Below are positions 6,134 through 14,856 of a stretch of 38,004 bases of DNA, piece by piece (the stretch's first letter is position 1; the number at the start of each line of letters is the position of its first letter). Made by a program: the position numbers and the translations under genes. Source of the DNA: Lachnospiraceae bacterium 3-1 (GTDB taxonomy: Bacteria > Bacillota > Clostridia > Lachnospirales > Lachnospiraceae). Below the pieces are notes generated by a model. It was not told the DNA's origin and ran no database searches. It worked only from the letters and a program-made list of their open reading frames with translations. The stretch spans positions 10,841 to 48,844 of the forward strand of contig KE159577.1 of NCBI GenBank assembly GCA_000403255.2. The letters run 5' to 3'.

Positions 6134-7720
6134 CTATTCGGTTTTTACCGGAACTTCCATCCCATTTTTGAAGGTGAACCGCACATCCTCCTTGCCGTAG
6201 ACCGTCACGAAATCCACCATGGCATACCAGGCCGCCTCGTCAAAATAATCCACCTGCTCCGGCAGGCCCCGCAGCACCTCCATGAAGTTCTCCATCATTT
6301 TCCGCTGCGCCTGTTTCTCCGTGATGGCTGTCTGCACTTCCTCCAGCCGCGCTTTTGCCGTTTCAAACCGCTCCACCAGGGCATCATACCGTTTGGCATA
6401 TTCGCCCTGGTTCTGTGCGACGCGGGCATTCTCCCCGATGCATTTCTGTATCAGTTCCGCCGCCACATTCATCTCCCCATTAAGCTGCCGTGCCTCCGCT
6501 TCCAGCTCCCCGGTTTCAAATGCCGTGTCTTTGACTTCCCCAAAGCCTGCGATGATAAGGTCTTTCTCTTTCCCTATGATGTTCAATGCCTTTATGAAAA
6601 GCTGTTTGATGGTTTCCTCGTCCAGATGCGGCGTGGTGCATTTCTCCCCGCCGTCAAATTTATGGTTGCACTGCCAGACCACCCTGCGGTATTTGTCGTT
6701 GGAATGCCAGACCTTGGAGCCGTACCAGCCCCCGCAGTCCCCGCACCGTATTTTACTGGAAAAAATGCTCACGCAGCTATTCCGGCTGCTGCCTTTGCCC
6801 CGCGACTGCATCAGCACCTGCACATTGTCAAAAACAGAGGGCGGTATGATGGCTTCGTGGTTGCCCTCCACATAATACTGCGGCACCTCTCCCTCGTTCT
6901 TCTTTTTCTTTTTGGAAAGGAAATCCGTGGTGTACACTTTCTGCAGGAGCGCGTCCCCTTTGTACTTTTCGTTGGTGAGGATGGATTCCACCACCGCTTT
7001 CCCCCATACCTTTTTGCCTCCCGGTGTGGGGATGCCTTTTTCCGTCAGGATTTTGGCTATCTGGTACGGCGACCTCCCCTGCAGGAAAAGCCCGTAGATT
7101 TCCCGCACAATTTTCGCCTGTTCCTCATTAATGACAAGGTTCCCGTCCTCTCCCCGGTCATAGCCGAGGAACCTTCCAAACGGAACCGTGACCTTGCCGT
7201 CTGCGAACCGTTTCCTCATGCCCCAGGTGCAGTTCTCCGAAATGCTCCGGCTCTCCTCCTGCGCCAGCGAGGACATGATGGTGATCAGCAGCTCGCCCTT
7301 GGAATCGAATGTCCAGATGTTCTCTTTTTCAAAATAACACTCCGTGCCGTTGTCTTTCAGCCTGCGGATGGTGGAAAGGCTGTCCACCGTGTTCCTCGCA
7401 AACCGCGACACGCTCTTGGTGATGATGAGGTCAATCTTCCCATCCAGGGCATCCTCCACCATTTTGTTGAATCCCTCGCGGTGCCGTGTGGAAGTTGCAC
7501 TGATTCCTTCATCCGAATACAGCCCGACAAACTCCCAGTCCTCACGGCTCTGTATGTAGGATGTATAATAATCGCATTGGGCGGCGTAGCTGGTCTGCTG
7601 GTCTTCCATATCGGTGCTGACGCGGGCGTACCCTGCCACCTTCCGCTTTTTCCGGCTGCTGATGGGGTCCGCCGTGAAGCGGTTCCTCGTGGCCGGTATC
7701 GTTGTCACATTCTTTGCCAT
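6134..7720 (-). CDS. Large serine recombinase (528 aa)
   Basis: A resolvase-type N-terminal catalytic domain (about residues 25-170) has the nucleophile Ser35 in YARVST and the KSVSRFARN segment. It is followed by the Recombinase domain (about 190-300), a zinc beta-ribbon with CGDCGGWYG and two later cysteines (about 325-370), a coiled coil (about 410-470) and a conserved tail FVTVYGKEDVRFTFKNGMEV. Such enzymes integrate and excise phages and conjugative elements by double-strand cleavage and strand rotation. The ATG follows GGGAGGGTG and overlaps the previous recombinase by 16 bases, so the two are translated together. With its partner it may be the integrase of the prophage whose lysis genes lie just upstream, or belong to another element. 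Confidence 0.93.
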   Translation of the reverse strand: MAKNVTTIPATRNRFTADPISSRKKRKVAGYARVSTDMEDQQTSYAAQCDYYTSYIQSREDWEFVGLYSDEGISATSTRHREGFNKMVEDALDGKIDLIITKSVSRFARNTVDSLSTIRRLKDNGTECYFEKENIWTFDSKGELLITIMSSLAQEESRSISENCTWGMRKRFADGKVTVPFGRFLGYDRGEDGNLVINEEQAKIVREIYGLFLQGRSPYQIAKILTEKGIPTPGGKKVWGKAVVESILTNEKYKGDALLQKVYTTDFLSKKKKKNEGEVPQYYVEGNHEAIIPPSVFDNVQVLMQSRGKGSSRNSCVSIFSSKIRCGDCGGWYGSKVWHSNDKYRRVVWQCNHKFDGGEKCTTPHLDEETIKQLFIKALNIIGKEKDLIIAGFGEVKDTAFETGELEAEARQLNGEMNVAAELIQKCIGENARVAQNQGEYAKRYDALVERFETAKARLEEVQTAITEKQAQRKMMENFMEVLRGLPEQVDYFDEAAWYAMVDFVTVYGKEDVRFTFKNGMEVPVKTE

Positions 7721-9615
7721 GTCTGCACCCTCCCTTCCCGGAAATGGTATTCCAGGCTGCCGTCCTCCAGCGCCACGATTTCCTTTATCTGCCTTTCAAA
7801 CTCTTTCCCGTCAAATTCCTCCATGCCCATCATATACGCTGAAACCTTACGAATGTTGGAATCCACAAAATCCTGCCCGCGGCATTCCGTCCGGACTCTT
7901 GATTTGCCGGAACACCGCCAGTACACATATTTTCCATAACAGGTATATCTGTGGTAGGCGTTCCCGCAGGAGGCGCACCGTATCTTCCCCTCAAATTCAT
8001 CCGTGGAAGTGGCCTCGTGCCTGTTGCCCCGGAGTTTCAGCGTTTCATAAGTCCTGACCGTTCCGTCCTTCAGATGAAAGTCTATGCTCCCGGTCTTCTG
8101 CACTGTCATCCGCTCCATGGTTTCCCGGAAAAAATCTTCGCTGAATGCCTCCTGCCCCATGACTTTGCAGAAAATGTCTTTTATTTCCGCATCCGCATAG
8201 TTTACGCTGTCGCAGGTCACTCCGTGGCTGCTCTTGGCCCGGCAGTACCAGTAAAGATGCCCGCCGTCTAAAGTGTCGCTCACTGCCCTTCCAAAACGCC
8301 GTCCGCATACCCCGCAGAATATCTTCCCATCGAAAAGATGTGCCGGCCTTTTCCTTACCGGCTTATCAGGCGCTTTGGGTTTTGCCGGTTCTGGGGGCAT
8401 CTCCCACACCTTTATTTCCCCTCCATAAAACCGCATCTCAAGGCTGCCGTCCGGAAGGGCTGTCATCCCCTTTACCGATTCTTCAAATGCGCCCTCATCA
8501 AAGCCGTCTGTTCCCATCAGCCCCGCGCATATCTCCTGGAGCTGTCTTTCAGAATAGTTGTGCGCCCTGCAGGTAATCCATTTCTCTTTCTTCGCCCTGC
8601 AGAACCAGCTCACATACTCCCTCCCCCTTACAATAGAAGAACGCCGCGTGTAGGGACGCCCGCAGATGCCGCATTTTATCTTCCCGGTAAAGGGGTATGT
8701 CGGGTTTACGGATGCTGCCCGCCTTTCTATCTCTGCCAGCACCTTTGCCCAGGTTCTGCGGTCAAGGATTGCCTCATGGCAGCCCTCCATGTAATACTGC
8801 GGGAGCTGTCCCCTGTTTTTTACCTTGTTCTTTGTAATGGGGTCTTCCATAAAACATTTCTGTCGCCGGATGTCCCCTGCATAGATTTCGTTGCGTATCA
8901 TTACGTTTAAGGATCCTTCTGCAAATTCGCAGCCCTTCACTGTAGTAAGCCCTGCCCTGTTAAGCGCCTTTGCGATTTCCCGGAGCGAACGCCCCTCAAG
9001 GTACATATCAAATATCCAGCGGACGGTTTCCGCTTCCTCCGGGATGATGACATACTGTTTCAGTCCTTCATCGTACCGGTAGCCGAGGATGTGTTTGTTT
9101 GCAGCCCCTATCTCCCCCGACTGGAACCTCTTGCGGATTCCCCATTTCGAGTTTTCCGAAATGCTCCGGCTCTCCTCCTGTGCAAAGGACGCAAGGATGG
9201 AGAGCATCAGCTCCCCGTCGCCGGAAAAAGAATGGATATTCTCTTTTTCAAACCGCACCTCCACGCCGATCTCCTTCAGATGCCGGACCGTGGAGAGCAG
9301 GTCAACCGTGTTCCTCGCAAACCTCGATATGCTCTTGGTCAGGACAATGTTGATTTTCCCCGCCTCGCAGTCCGCAATGAGGCGGTTGAATTCCTCACGT
9401 TTTGCCGTCCCGGTGCCGCTGATCCCAAAATCTGCGTACACCCCGGCAAATTCCCATTCCGGGTTCGCCTGTATCAGGTCATTGTAGTAGCTCACCTGTG
9501 CGGAAAGGGAATGGGCAAGGCGGTCCGTCTCCATGGAAACACGGGCATAAGCCGCCACCTTCTGCCGCTTTTTCAGAGCCGGGATTTTCGGTTCTATCCT
9601 GCTGATTTTAGCCAT
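7705..9615 (-). CDS. Large serine recombinase with triplicated zinc-ribbon module (636 aa)
   Basis: The N-terminal domain has nucleophile Ser27 in YARVS and the KSISRFARN segment, then the Recombinase domain (about residues 180-290). Instead of a coiled coil, the C-terminal half holds three tandem modules. Each starts with a zinc ribbon (KCGICGRPY, FCGVCGRRF, RCASCGNAY, each with later cysteines) and ends with a related tail: MGTDGFDEGAFEE, MGQEAFSEDFFRE and MGMEEFDGKEFER, followed by GSLEMRF, GSIDFHL and GSLEYHF. The modules start at about residues 315, 430 and 545. ATG 9615 is chosen because GGAAGGAAGTG lies just upstream. Most relatives carry one ribbon, so the triplication is unusual. Likely cofactor or partner of the overlapping 528-residue recombinase. 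Confidence 0.9.
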   Translation of the reverse strand: MAKISRIEPKIPALKKRQKVAAYARVSMETDRLAHSLSAQVSYYNDLIQANPEWEFAGVYADFGISGTGTAKREEFNRLIADCEAGKINIVLTKSISRFARNTVDLLSTVRHLKEIGVEVRFEKENIHSFSGDGELMLSILASFAQEESRSISENSKWGIRKRFQSGEIGAANKHILGYRYDEGLKQYVIIPEEAETVRWIFDMYLEGRSLREIAKALNRAGLTTVKGCEFAEGSLNVMIRNEIYAGDIRRQKCFMEDPITKNKVKNRGQLPQYYMEGCHEAILDRRTWAKVLAEIERRAASVNPTYPFTGKIKCGICGRPYTRRSSIVRGREYVSWFCRAKKEKWITCRAHNYSERQLQEICAGLMGTDGFDEGAFEESVKGMTALPDGSLEMRFYGGEIKVWEMPPEPAKPKAPDKPVRKRPAHLFDGKIFCGVCGRRFGRAVSDTLDGGHLYWYCRAKSSHGVTCDSVNYADAEIKDIFCKVMGQEAFSEDFFRETMERMTVQKTGSIDFHLKDGTVRTYETLKLRGNRHEATSTDEFEGKIRCASCGNAYHRYTCYGKYVYWRCSGKSRVRTECRGQDFVDSNIRKVSAYMMGMEEFDGKEFERQIKEIVALEDGSLEYHFREGRVQTWQRM

Positions 9616-9658
9616 TTTATCACTTCCTTCCGCTACCATATATCACTCTGAACCGGCT

Positions 9659-9844
9659 TTATAGCAAGGGTTTTCCGGCCAGTAATGTACCCGAAATCGG
9701 GCGGTATTTTTCCAGAAGTTTTGTATCAATTATGGCTAATACTTCCTCGTCGATGATGCCTTTTTCAAGCATGGATTTAGCGATGGACATGGAAATATAA
9801 TACAGCTTTTCCGCTTCAAATTCTTTCTCATCCATTCCCGCCAC
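9659..9844 (-). CDS. SHOCT-like small protein
   Basis: A 61-residue protein whose segment IAKSMLEKGIIDEEVLAIID resembles the short C-terminal SHOCT helix pair, followed by LLEKYRPISGTL. Small proteins of this kind recur between HTH/zinc-finger genes and serine recombinase genes in clostridial mobile elements. It overlaps the upstream gene by 17 bases and lies 43 bases before the recombinase. A role as accessory factor for recombination is inference only. Confidence 0.7.
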   Translation of the reverse strand: MAGMDEKEFEAEKLYYISMSIAKSMLEKGIIDEEVLAIIDTKLLEKYRPISGTLLAGKPLL

Positions 9845-10235
9845 CTCCGAACCGGTCGACTATGTAGCATTCATGGGAGCAGTATTTCCTTTTCTTGTTC
9901 CCGTAGGCAGTGAACGGCTTCCCGCACTTCGCACAGGTAAATTCATAGACCGCCTTCTGCGTGATCCGCTCCGGGTGTTCCGCCCACCATTTCTCCCTGC
10001 AGGCTTTACAGCAGAACACCTGCTTTTTCATCTTTGGCCGCTGCTTTATCTCCACGCCGCATTCACGGCACCTGTCTTTATCGTCTGTTACCAGGATGTC
10101 CGCAGAGGTGAGGCGGTTCCTGCGGCAGAAGCTCTTGACGGTATCCTTTGGGATGCCAAGCTCCTTCCCTATATCTGCATAGCCGCGCCCCATGCTGCGG
10201 AAACGGATGATCTTTTCTTTCTGTTCACCTGTCAC
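9828..10235 (-). CDS. HTH and zinc-finger protein of the recombinase operon
   Basis: The 135-residue product starts with a sigma-70 region-4-like helix-turn-helix (GYADIGKELGIPKDTVKSFC). Two cysteine clusters follow: CRECGVEIKQRP with FCCKACREKWW, and FTCAKCGKPF with KYCSHECYIVDRF, both likely zinc ribbons. GTG 10235 is chosen since AGGAGG lies 8 bases upstream; the open frame continues to 10337 but would run through the terminator region. DNA binding is likely. It is the first gene of the recombinase operon and could regulate it or help recombinase site choice. Confidence 0.75.
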   Translation of the reverse strand: MTGEQKEKIIRFRSMGRGYADIGKELGIPKDTVKSFCRRNRLTSADILVTDDKDRCRECGVEIKQRPKMKKQVFCCKACREKWWAEHPERITQKAVYEFTCAKCGKPFTAYGNKKRKYCSHECYIVDRFGGGGNG

Positions 10236-10291
10236 TGTCAGCACCTCCTCACTATACGGAGATTTGGAGGCCGTTTTGAGGGGGTATAAAA

Positions 10292-10333
10292 TAAAAAAAC
10301 AGCCTACAGAACAAACTATGCTCTGCAGGCTGT
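10292..10333 (-). terminator. Intrinsic terminator of the phage lysis genes
   Basis: On the minus strand ACAGCCTGCAGA (10333-10322) pairs with TCTGTAGGCTGT (10310-10299) apart from one G-U pair. A run of seven T follows. It ends the late phage transcript right after the endolysin gene and separates it from the recombinase operon. Confidence 0.85.
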
Positions 10334-10353
10334 CCATTATAACTTACACGGTT

Positions 10354-11874
10354 TTACACTCTTTCTACAAAGTCAAGGCTCACCCATCCATTGCGCTTGC
10401 TCTGATAGGATTTCAAAAGCCCCCACTTGGATGCGCCTTTTCCATCTGCCTCCTCCACAATCGTGAAGGTGCCGACACCTGTATATTTCCCGGTCTTTGC
10501 ATGGTCAGTCCCCGGTCCTTTCCGGATGTTCAGGTCGGGGATGGCTATCCTCACCAGATACGGCTTGAATGCTGCCGCCCCGGTATATACCGCTTTTCCA
10601 GTCTCATCAAACACGGAATGCCCCGGATTCTCATCCGCACATTTCTTCGCATTTTCCAGCGACTTGAACGCCCCTTTCTGCGAGGAAGCGTCCGCCCGCG
10701 ACTTCCGGACGCGGTACCAGGCTTCGGTTTCTGCCGGAGCGGGCTTGGCTTCTCCTCCTGCTGTTCCGAGGATGCCTTTCAGGATAGAAAGGATTTTCTC
10801 CCCGTATCCGGCTCCCGCCGCCCATCCTTTCCCGGAAGGGTTTTCCTTCTGCCCAAGCCACTCCACATATTCCGCACAGCCCCTCGTGACATACTTGAAA
10901 CGCGGGTCGATGCAGGCGTTCTTCAGCGCATCCGTGGAGGCATAGGCTTTCAAGTGCTGCACCTGTGCCCGGATGCCGAGCTGCGGCGTGTCAAAGGAAT
11001 TTCCCTTTACCCCATTGGAAGTCACGCCCATGCCGCAGAAATTGTTCTGTGAAAGCGTGACCGCAGAGCCGGAAAAGGTAAAATTGCCGGTCTCAAGGCA
11101 GGACTGTGCAAAAGCGACGTCGCCCCGGATTCCTTCTGCCTTACCCTCGGAGAGATACAGCGGAACCATGTCAAGGACGGTCTGCGCCACGTTCAGATTC
11201 TTCGCTTTCAGGTACGTTTTCATCTGCTCTGCCGTTGCCACGGCATTCCCCATGATCTTCGTGTACCCATCCGTGCCGCTGCTGCCGGAGGACGCGCCGC
11301 CCATTGCTGCCTTGACCGCTTTGCGGAATCCATCCATCGTGTACCCCATGCCAAGCTGCGTCCAAAGATGCTCCGGGTCGCCGTGGTTGCTGGCAATGCC
11401 CCGGCTGTAGCCTTCCCGGTGGCTGATGATGACGCCATCCGACAGCGGGTTCAGGCTGTATTTCTTACAGAGCATGGCAAACAGCTCCACCGCCGCCTCG
11501 TAGGTTTTCTTTGCCACTGCTTTTGCCGTGACCGTGTCAGAGCAGGTAAAGTTAGAGCCTGCTGTGTACTTGATACACGCAGGCTCACACATCTCCACTC
11601 CGATATGGGTATTGTTCCCGCTCCCTTTATTCCCGCTTCCGCAGTGCCATCCCCTGTGGTTCCACGGCAATGTCTGGTACACCGTGCCGTCGTTGCCGTC
11701 AATGAAGCCGTGGACGCAGGAACTGTCATGCACCGGGCTGTTCCATGAATTGGTGAACACGGATGCCTTCGGCTGCGGGCAGCCCACGGAATGGAGCATC
11801 AGCCCCTTGACCGTGATCTTCCTCCCCGCCGTGTAGCAGGGGTTCCTTGTCAGGATGCTTTCTACCAGTTTCAT
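10354..11874 (-). CDS. Phage endolysin: amidase, glucosaminidase and SH3 domains
   Basis: Four parts can be read in 506 residues. Residues 1-190 are an Amidase_2 domain (zinc ligand His28 in LMLHSVG, then NHRGWHCG and HREGYSRGIASNHGDPEHLW). About 210-370 is a glucosaminidase-like domain (FAQSCLETGNF, LSQNNFCGMG). About 385-430 is a SPOR-like stretch (AWYRVRKSRADASSQKGAFK). About 440-506 is an SH3 domain (LNIRKGPGTDHAKTGKYTG). It cleaves both the peptide stem and the sugar backbone of peptidoglycan to release phage. The gene directly follows the holin gene with a 2-base gap, as expected for a lysis cassette, and is the last late gene before the terminator. Confidence 0.92.
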   Translation of the reverse strand: MKLVESILTRNPCYTAGRKITVKGLMLHSVGCPQPKASVFTNSWNSPVHDSSCVHGFIDGNDGTVYQTLPWNHRGWHCGSGNKGSGNNTHIGVEMCEPACIKYTAGSNFTCSDTVTAKAVAKKTYEAAVELFAMLCKKYSLNPLSDGVIISHREGYSRGIASNHGDPEHLWTQLGMGYTMDGFRKAVKAAMGGASSGSSGTDGYTKIMGNAVATAEQMKTYLKAKNLNVAQTVLDMVPLYLSEGKAEGIRGDVAFAQSCLETGNFTFSGSAVTLSQNNFCGMGVTSNGVKGNSFDTPQLGIRAQVQHLKAYASTDALKNACIDPRFKYVTRGCAEYVEWLGQKENPSGKGWAAGAGYGEKILSILKGILGTAGGEAKPAPAETEAWYRVRKSRADASSQKGAFKSLENAKKCADENPGHSVFDETGKAVYTGAAAFKPYLVRIAIPDLNIRKGPGTDHAKTGKYTGVGTFTIVEEADGKGASKWGLLKSYQSKRNGWVSLDFVERV

Positions 11875-11876
11875 GC

Positions 11877-12296
11877 TTATTCGTCCCCCTTCCCGTTCTC
11901 TGCCCTGTCATGAAGCTGTGCCAGGATGTCCTTCAGCTTTTCCGGGATAGGCAGCCCCAGGTGTCCGGCATTCTCCAAAAGGCTCACGCCCTCGTTGGAG
12001 ATATAGAAAAAGATAATCGCCGTGCGAAGAACGGAGCCGCTCCCGATGACCTGCACATCGAGGATGTTGGCGATCCCCACCAGCAGGAAGATCAGCACCT
12101 TCTTTGCGATGCCCTTAAATCCCACCTCGCTGGACAGCTCCTTGTCCGCCACAGCGCACATCACGCCCGTGACATAGTCCACCACGACAAATGCGATGAG
12201 CGCATACAGCAGGCCGTCACAGCCGCCGAGGAACCAGCCAAGCCATCCCCCGATGGCAGTGAAAATAAGTTGGATCGTGTTCCAGAATTCTTTCAT
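11877..12296 (-). CDS. Phage holin (Phage_holin_4/TcdE-like)
   Basis: A 139-residue membrane protein with several hydrophobic helices: LIFTAIGGWLGWFLGG, GLLYALIAFVVVDYVTGVMC, VLIFLLVGIANIL and LRTAIIFFYISNEGVSLLEN, the last being a recognisable family signature. The hydrophilic tail PEKLKDILAQL is also typical. ATG 12296 is preferred because AAAGGAGGG lies just upstream; the frame extends back to 12371. It forms membrane lesions through which the endolysin reaches the wall. Confidence 0.9.
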   Translation of the reverse strand: MKEFWNTIQLIFTAIGGWLGWFLGGCDGLLYALIAFVVVDYVTGVMCAVADKELSSEVGFKGIAKKVLIFLLVGIANILDVQVIGSGSVLRTAIIFFYISNEGVSLLENAGHLGLPIPEKLKDILAQLHDRAENGKGDE

Positions 12297-12378
12297 AGTG
12301 AAACCCTCCTTTAAAAGATTTTTGTGTATGAAAAAAGCGGCTGCCCGCTGTGGACATCCGCCAGTTTCCATGAAAATA

Positions 12379-14856
12379 TTAAATTTGTTTCGGCAGCCAT
12401 TCCCACAGCCTCATGTCCTCCTGCCCAAGCGACCACATACACATCCCCCGCAGCTTCCATCGGTACGCCGCCTGGTTCGCCCAATAGATGAGCGAGTCCA
12501 CGTCCTGGTAATAGAGGATGGAGAAGCCGTCCGCATCCCCAAGGAACAGACGGGAAATCCAGATGTTGATGTCCCTCGGTATGACTTCCGCCGTATAGTT
12601 GTTCCCGCAGGATATCTCCATCAGCTCCGAGTGGAAAAAATCATAATCCATGGAAATGTCCTCGCTGCGGGTGGAGCTTTCCTCCACATCGGCGGTCAGC
12701 GTGAACACCTGGAATTCCTCATCCCACACCGCACTGCTCCTGCTGATCCGGCCGAAGGACTTAAAACCGCCGTCCGGCATCCGCACATCAAAACGCTCAT
12801 ACGGCTCATAGGTCCATGCGTCCCCAAGCCTCATCAGTTCGCAGACAGTCCGGTTATCCGAGCGGTATCCTGCGTAGCCTCCGCTGAATCTGAATCTGGA
12901 TATGGATGCCGTGAACCGCAGCGTGTAGGATGCGCCGGAATAGACACGCACCCGGTTCCCCCGGATGCGCATCTCCACCGTGTACATGGCGGAGTTTCCC
13001 CGCAGGTCGGCATCCGCCGTCCGGCTGATGGTCTGGCTGTAGCTGCCAAGGAGCGCCGAGCCTTTGTAAAGCTCTACCCGCTGCGTATCGATATTTAAGC
13101 AGCAGAACACATCACCGCAGAATACTCCGGCTTTCCCGCTTCCATTTGCCGGGAACGCCAGCCTTGCCCGTAGGTGCAGTTCCTTAAATCCGCTGTACTG
13201 CCACGCAAGCTGCCCGCTCCCCTCAAGCTGTGAATACGGCCGGTTCTCATAGCCTTCCCGCCACACCTCCCACTTGCCGGAGAGTGTCGTCCAGTAGGTT
13301 TCCGGCAGGGGATTTTCATCCCGGAAATCCTCGTACCAGATAAGCGCCGAGTCCGGCTTCCTGCGGAGCATCTCCAGCGTCAGCTTGAAGCCCCTGTCCG
13401 GCTGCGCCATGTTCCCGTCCACATCCTTGAATTTCCGCGGCGCAAGCGTGTAGGTGGCGGAGCCGGCACTCGGTTCTTCAGAAAAGGACCGGCAGACACG
13501 GAAGCCGTAAAACTGCACGCCCTTCACACCCACCGAAACCGTGATGGTATGCATCCCTGCGGAGAGGGAAATCCCCTCTGCCAGTGCCGACCAGAAGGTA
13601 GTCCTCCAGTACGGCCACCACAGGCGGCTTTCCGTGAAATGCTTCCTGCTCCCGTCAATGGAAATATAAATCCCGTTTTTATCCCAAAAGGGGAAGCACA
13701 GGCGCACCGCCACATCATAAGTTCCCGCCGTGGATACAGAAAATTTATAAGTGACGGAGCCGTTATCCCCCATTGTCACCATACCCTCCGAAACGGACAC
13801 AATACCGGAATAACTGTCAGGGTTTCCGCCGCTGCGGTCAACAATGATGTTATCAAACTCCGTCTTCTGCTCCTTGCCGTAGGCGGTAAGGTAATGCCTG
13901 CGGTTGTAGGTGCCGGAAATCAGCGGGTAATCATAGGAGACTGCATCCCGCCCCTCCATGTAGTCGTACACATGGGGAAGCGCCCACGGAACCTTGTCGT
14001 AGTCATCCCAATAGGCCACAATGGGGATGAACGGCTGCGGCGGCTTGTCGTCCGTGAAATTGTATCCGCCAGTCATCCATAACTGCGCCGCATAGTAGGT
14101 GTTGGAAGTCCCCCGGTAGGTCACGCCCATGTTCTTTGGCGTGTCGTGTATCCGCCAGTTCCACCCGTAGGCGGGCATCCCCAAAAACACCTTATCTGGA
14201 TTCATGACCTTCACAGCGTAATTATAAATGCCCTCCAGCCAGGAACGCGGGGAGACCGGTCCCGGTGCGCTGCCCGCCCACGCCATGCCGTAGCTCATGA
14301 TGGAGGCCGTGTCGCAGTAATTGTTGAGGTCGCCGTAGACGCACCAGTTCTCCCCGCCGACAGAGCCATTAATGCTGTCCATCCCCGGAAGGCAGATGTT
14401 CATCAGTTTTGCCGGGTTATAATTCTTCACAGTGTTATAAATATTGCGGAACATGGCCGTGGACTTCGCCGCCGTGGAGTAATCGTCCCCTTTTTCCAGG
14501 TCGATGTCCACGCCGTCACACCAAGGGTATTTCTCCATGATCCGCACAAGCTCCGAGAGGAACTTATCCTGCGCCCCGCCCGTGTTTTCCCGCAGTGCCT
14601 TGAAGATGCTGTTCGTGCCGTCGTTCGCCACGGTCAGCAGCCATTTGATGTGCGGCCACTTCCAGATATACGTCCGCATGGCGGAGCCTTCCGCAATGGA
14701 AACGCCGCTCTCGTAGATTTCCCCGGTCGCCCTGACCTTAAAGGAGAAAAGCCCGATCTGGCTGATGCGGTCGCCATAATCCCGGAGTGCCTGGTACATC
14801 CTCGTGTTGCCCATAAACGTCCACACCATGATCTGTCTGCCTTTGAGAGTATCCAT
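12379..14856 (-). CDS. GH18-type phage tail protein with inserted binding domains
   Basis: An 825-residue protein. The N-terminus is a glycoside hydrolase family 18 barrel with the complete catalytic motif DGVDIDLE (Glu121), preceded by WPHIKWLLTVAN and followed by LNNYCDTASIMSYGMAW and KVFLGMPAYGWNW. Two beta-rich regions then follow, one CBM-like (about 355-450) and one laminin-G/concanavalin-like (about 490-650). The last 45 residues (DADGFSILYYQDVDSLIYWA, GMCMWSLGQEDMRLWEWL) look like the closing strand of the barrel. It probably cuts N-acetylglucosamine-containing wall polymers at the tail tip. The start overlaps the preceding stop (TGATG), so translation is coupled. Confidence 0.85.
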   Translation of the reverse strand: MDTLKGRQIMVWTFMGNTRMYQALRDYGDRISQIGLFSFKVRATGEIYESGVSIAEGSAMRTYIWKWPHIKWLLTVANDGTNSIFKALRENTGGAQDKFLSELVRIMEKYPWCDGVDIDLEKGDDYSTAAKSTAMFRNIYNTVKNYNPAKLMNICLPGMDSINGSVGGENWCVYGDLNNYCDTASIMSYGMAWAGSAPGPVSPRSWLEGIYNYAVKVMNPDKVFLGMPAYGWNWRIHDTPKNMGVTYRGTSNTYYAAQLWMTGGYNFTDDKPPQPFIPIVAYWDDYDKVPWALPHVYDYMEGRDAVSYDYPLISGTYNRRHYLTAYGKEQKTEFDNIIVDRSGGNPDSYSGIVSVSEGMVTMGDNGSVTYKFSVSTAGTYDVAVRLCFPFWDKNGIYISIDGSRKHFTESRLWWPYWRTTFWSALAEGISLSAGMHTITVSVGVKGVQFYGFRVCRSFSEEPSAGSATYTLAPRKFKDVDGNMAQPDRGFKLTLEMLRRKPDSALIWYEDFRDENPLPETYWTTLSGKWEVWREGYENRPYSQLEGSGQLAWQYSGFKELHLRARLAFPANGSGKAGVFCGDVFCCLNIDTQRVELYKGSALLGSYSQTISRTADADLRGNSAMYTVEMRIRGNRVRVYSGASYTLRFTASISRFRFSGGYAGYRSDNRTVCELMRLGDAWTYEPYERFDVRMPDGGFKSFGRISRSSAVWDEEFQVFTLTADVEESSTRSEDISMDYDFFHSELMEISCGNNYTAEVIPRDINIWISRLFLGDADGFSILYYQDVDSLIYWANQAAYRWKLRGMCMWSLGQEDMRLWEWLPKQI

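Noticed and set aside
6113-7939. A 608-codon open frame on the plus strand
   Set aside because: It is antisense to the serine recombinases, whose motifs and ribosome sites are clear. Its His/Pro/Phe/Leu-rich translation is the usual shadow of a GC-rich gene.
6134-9844. Conjugative element core
   Set aside because: Recombinases and a SHOCT-like gene occur in conjugative elements, but no relaxase, coupling protein or type IV secretion gene is in the window.
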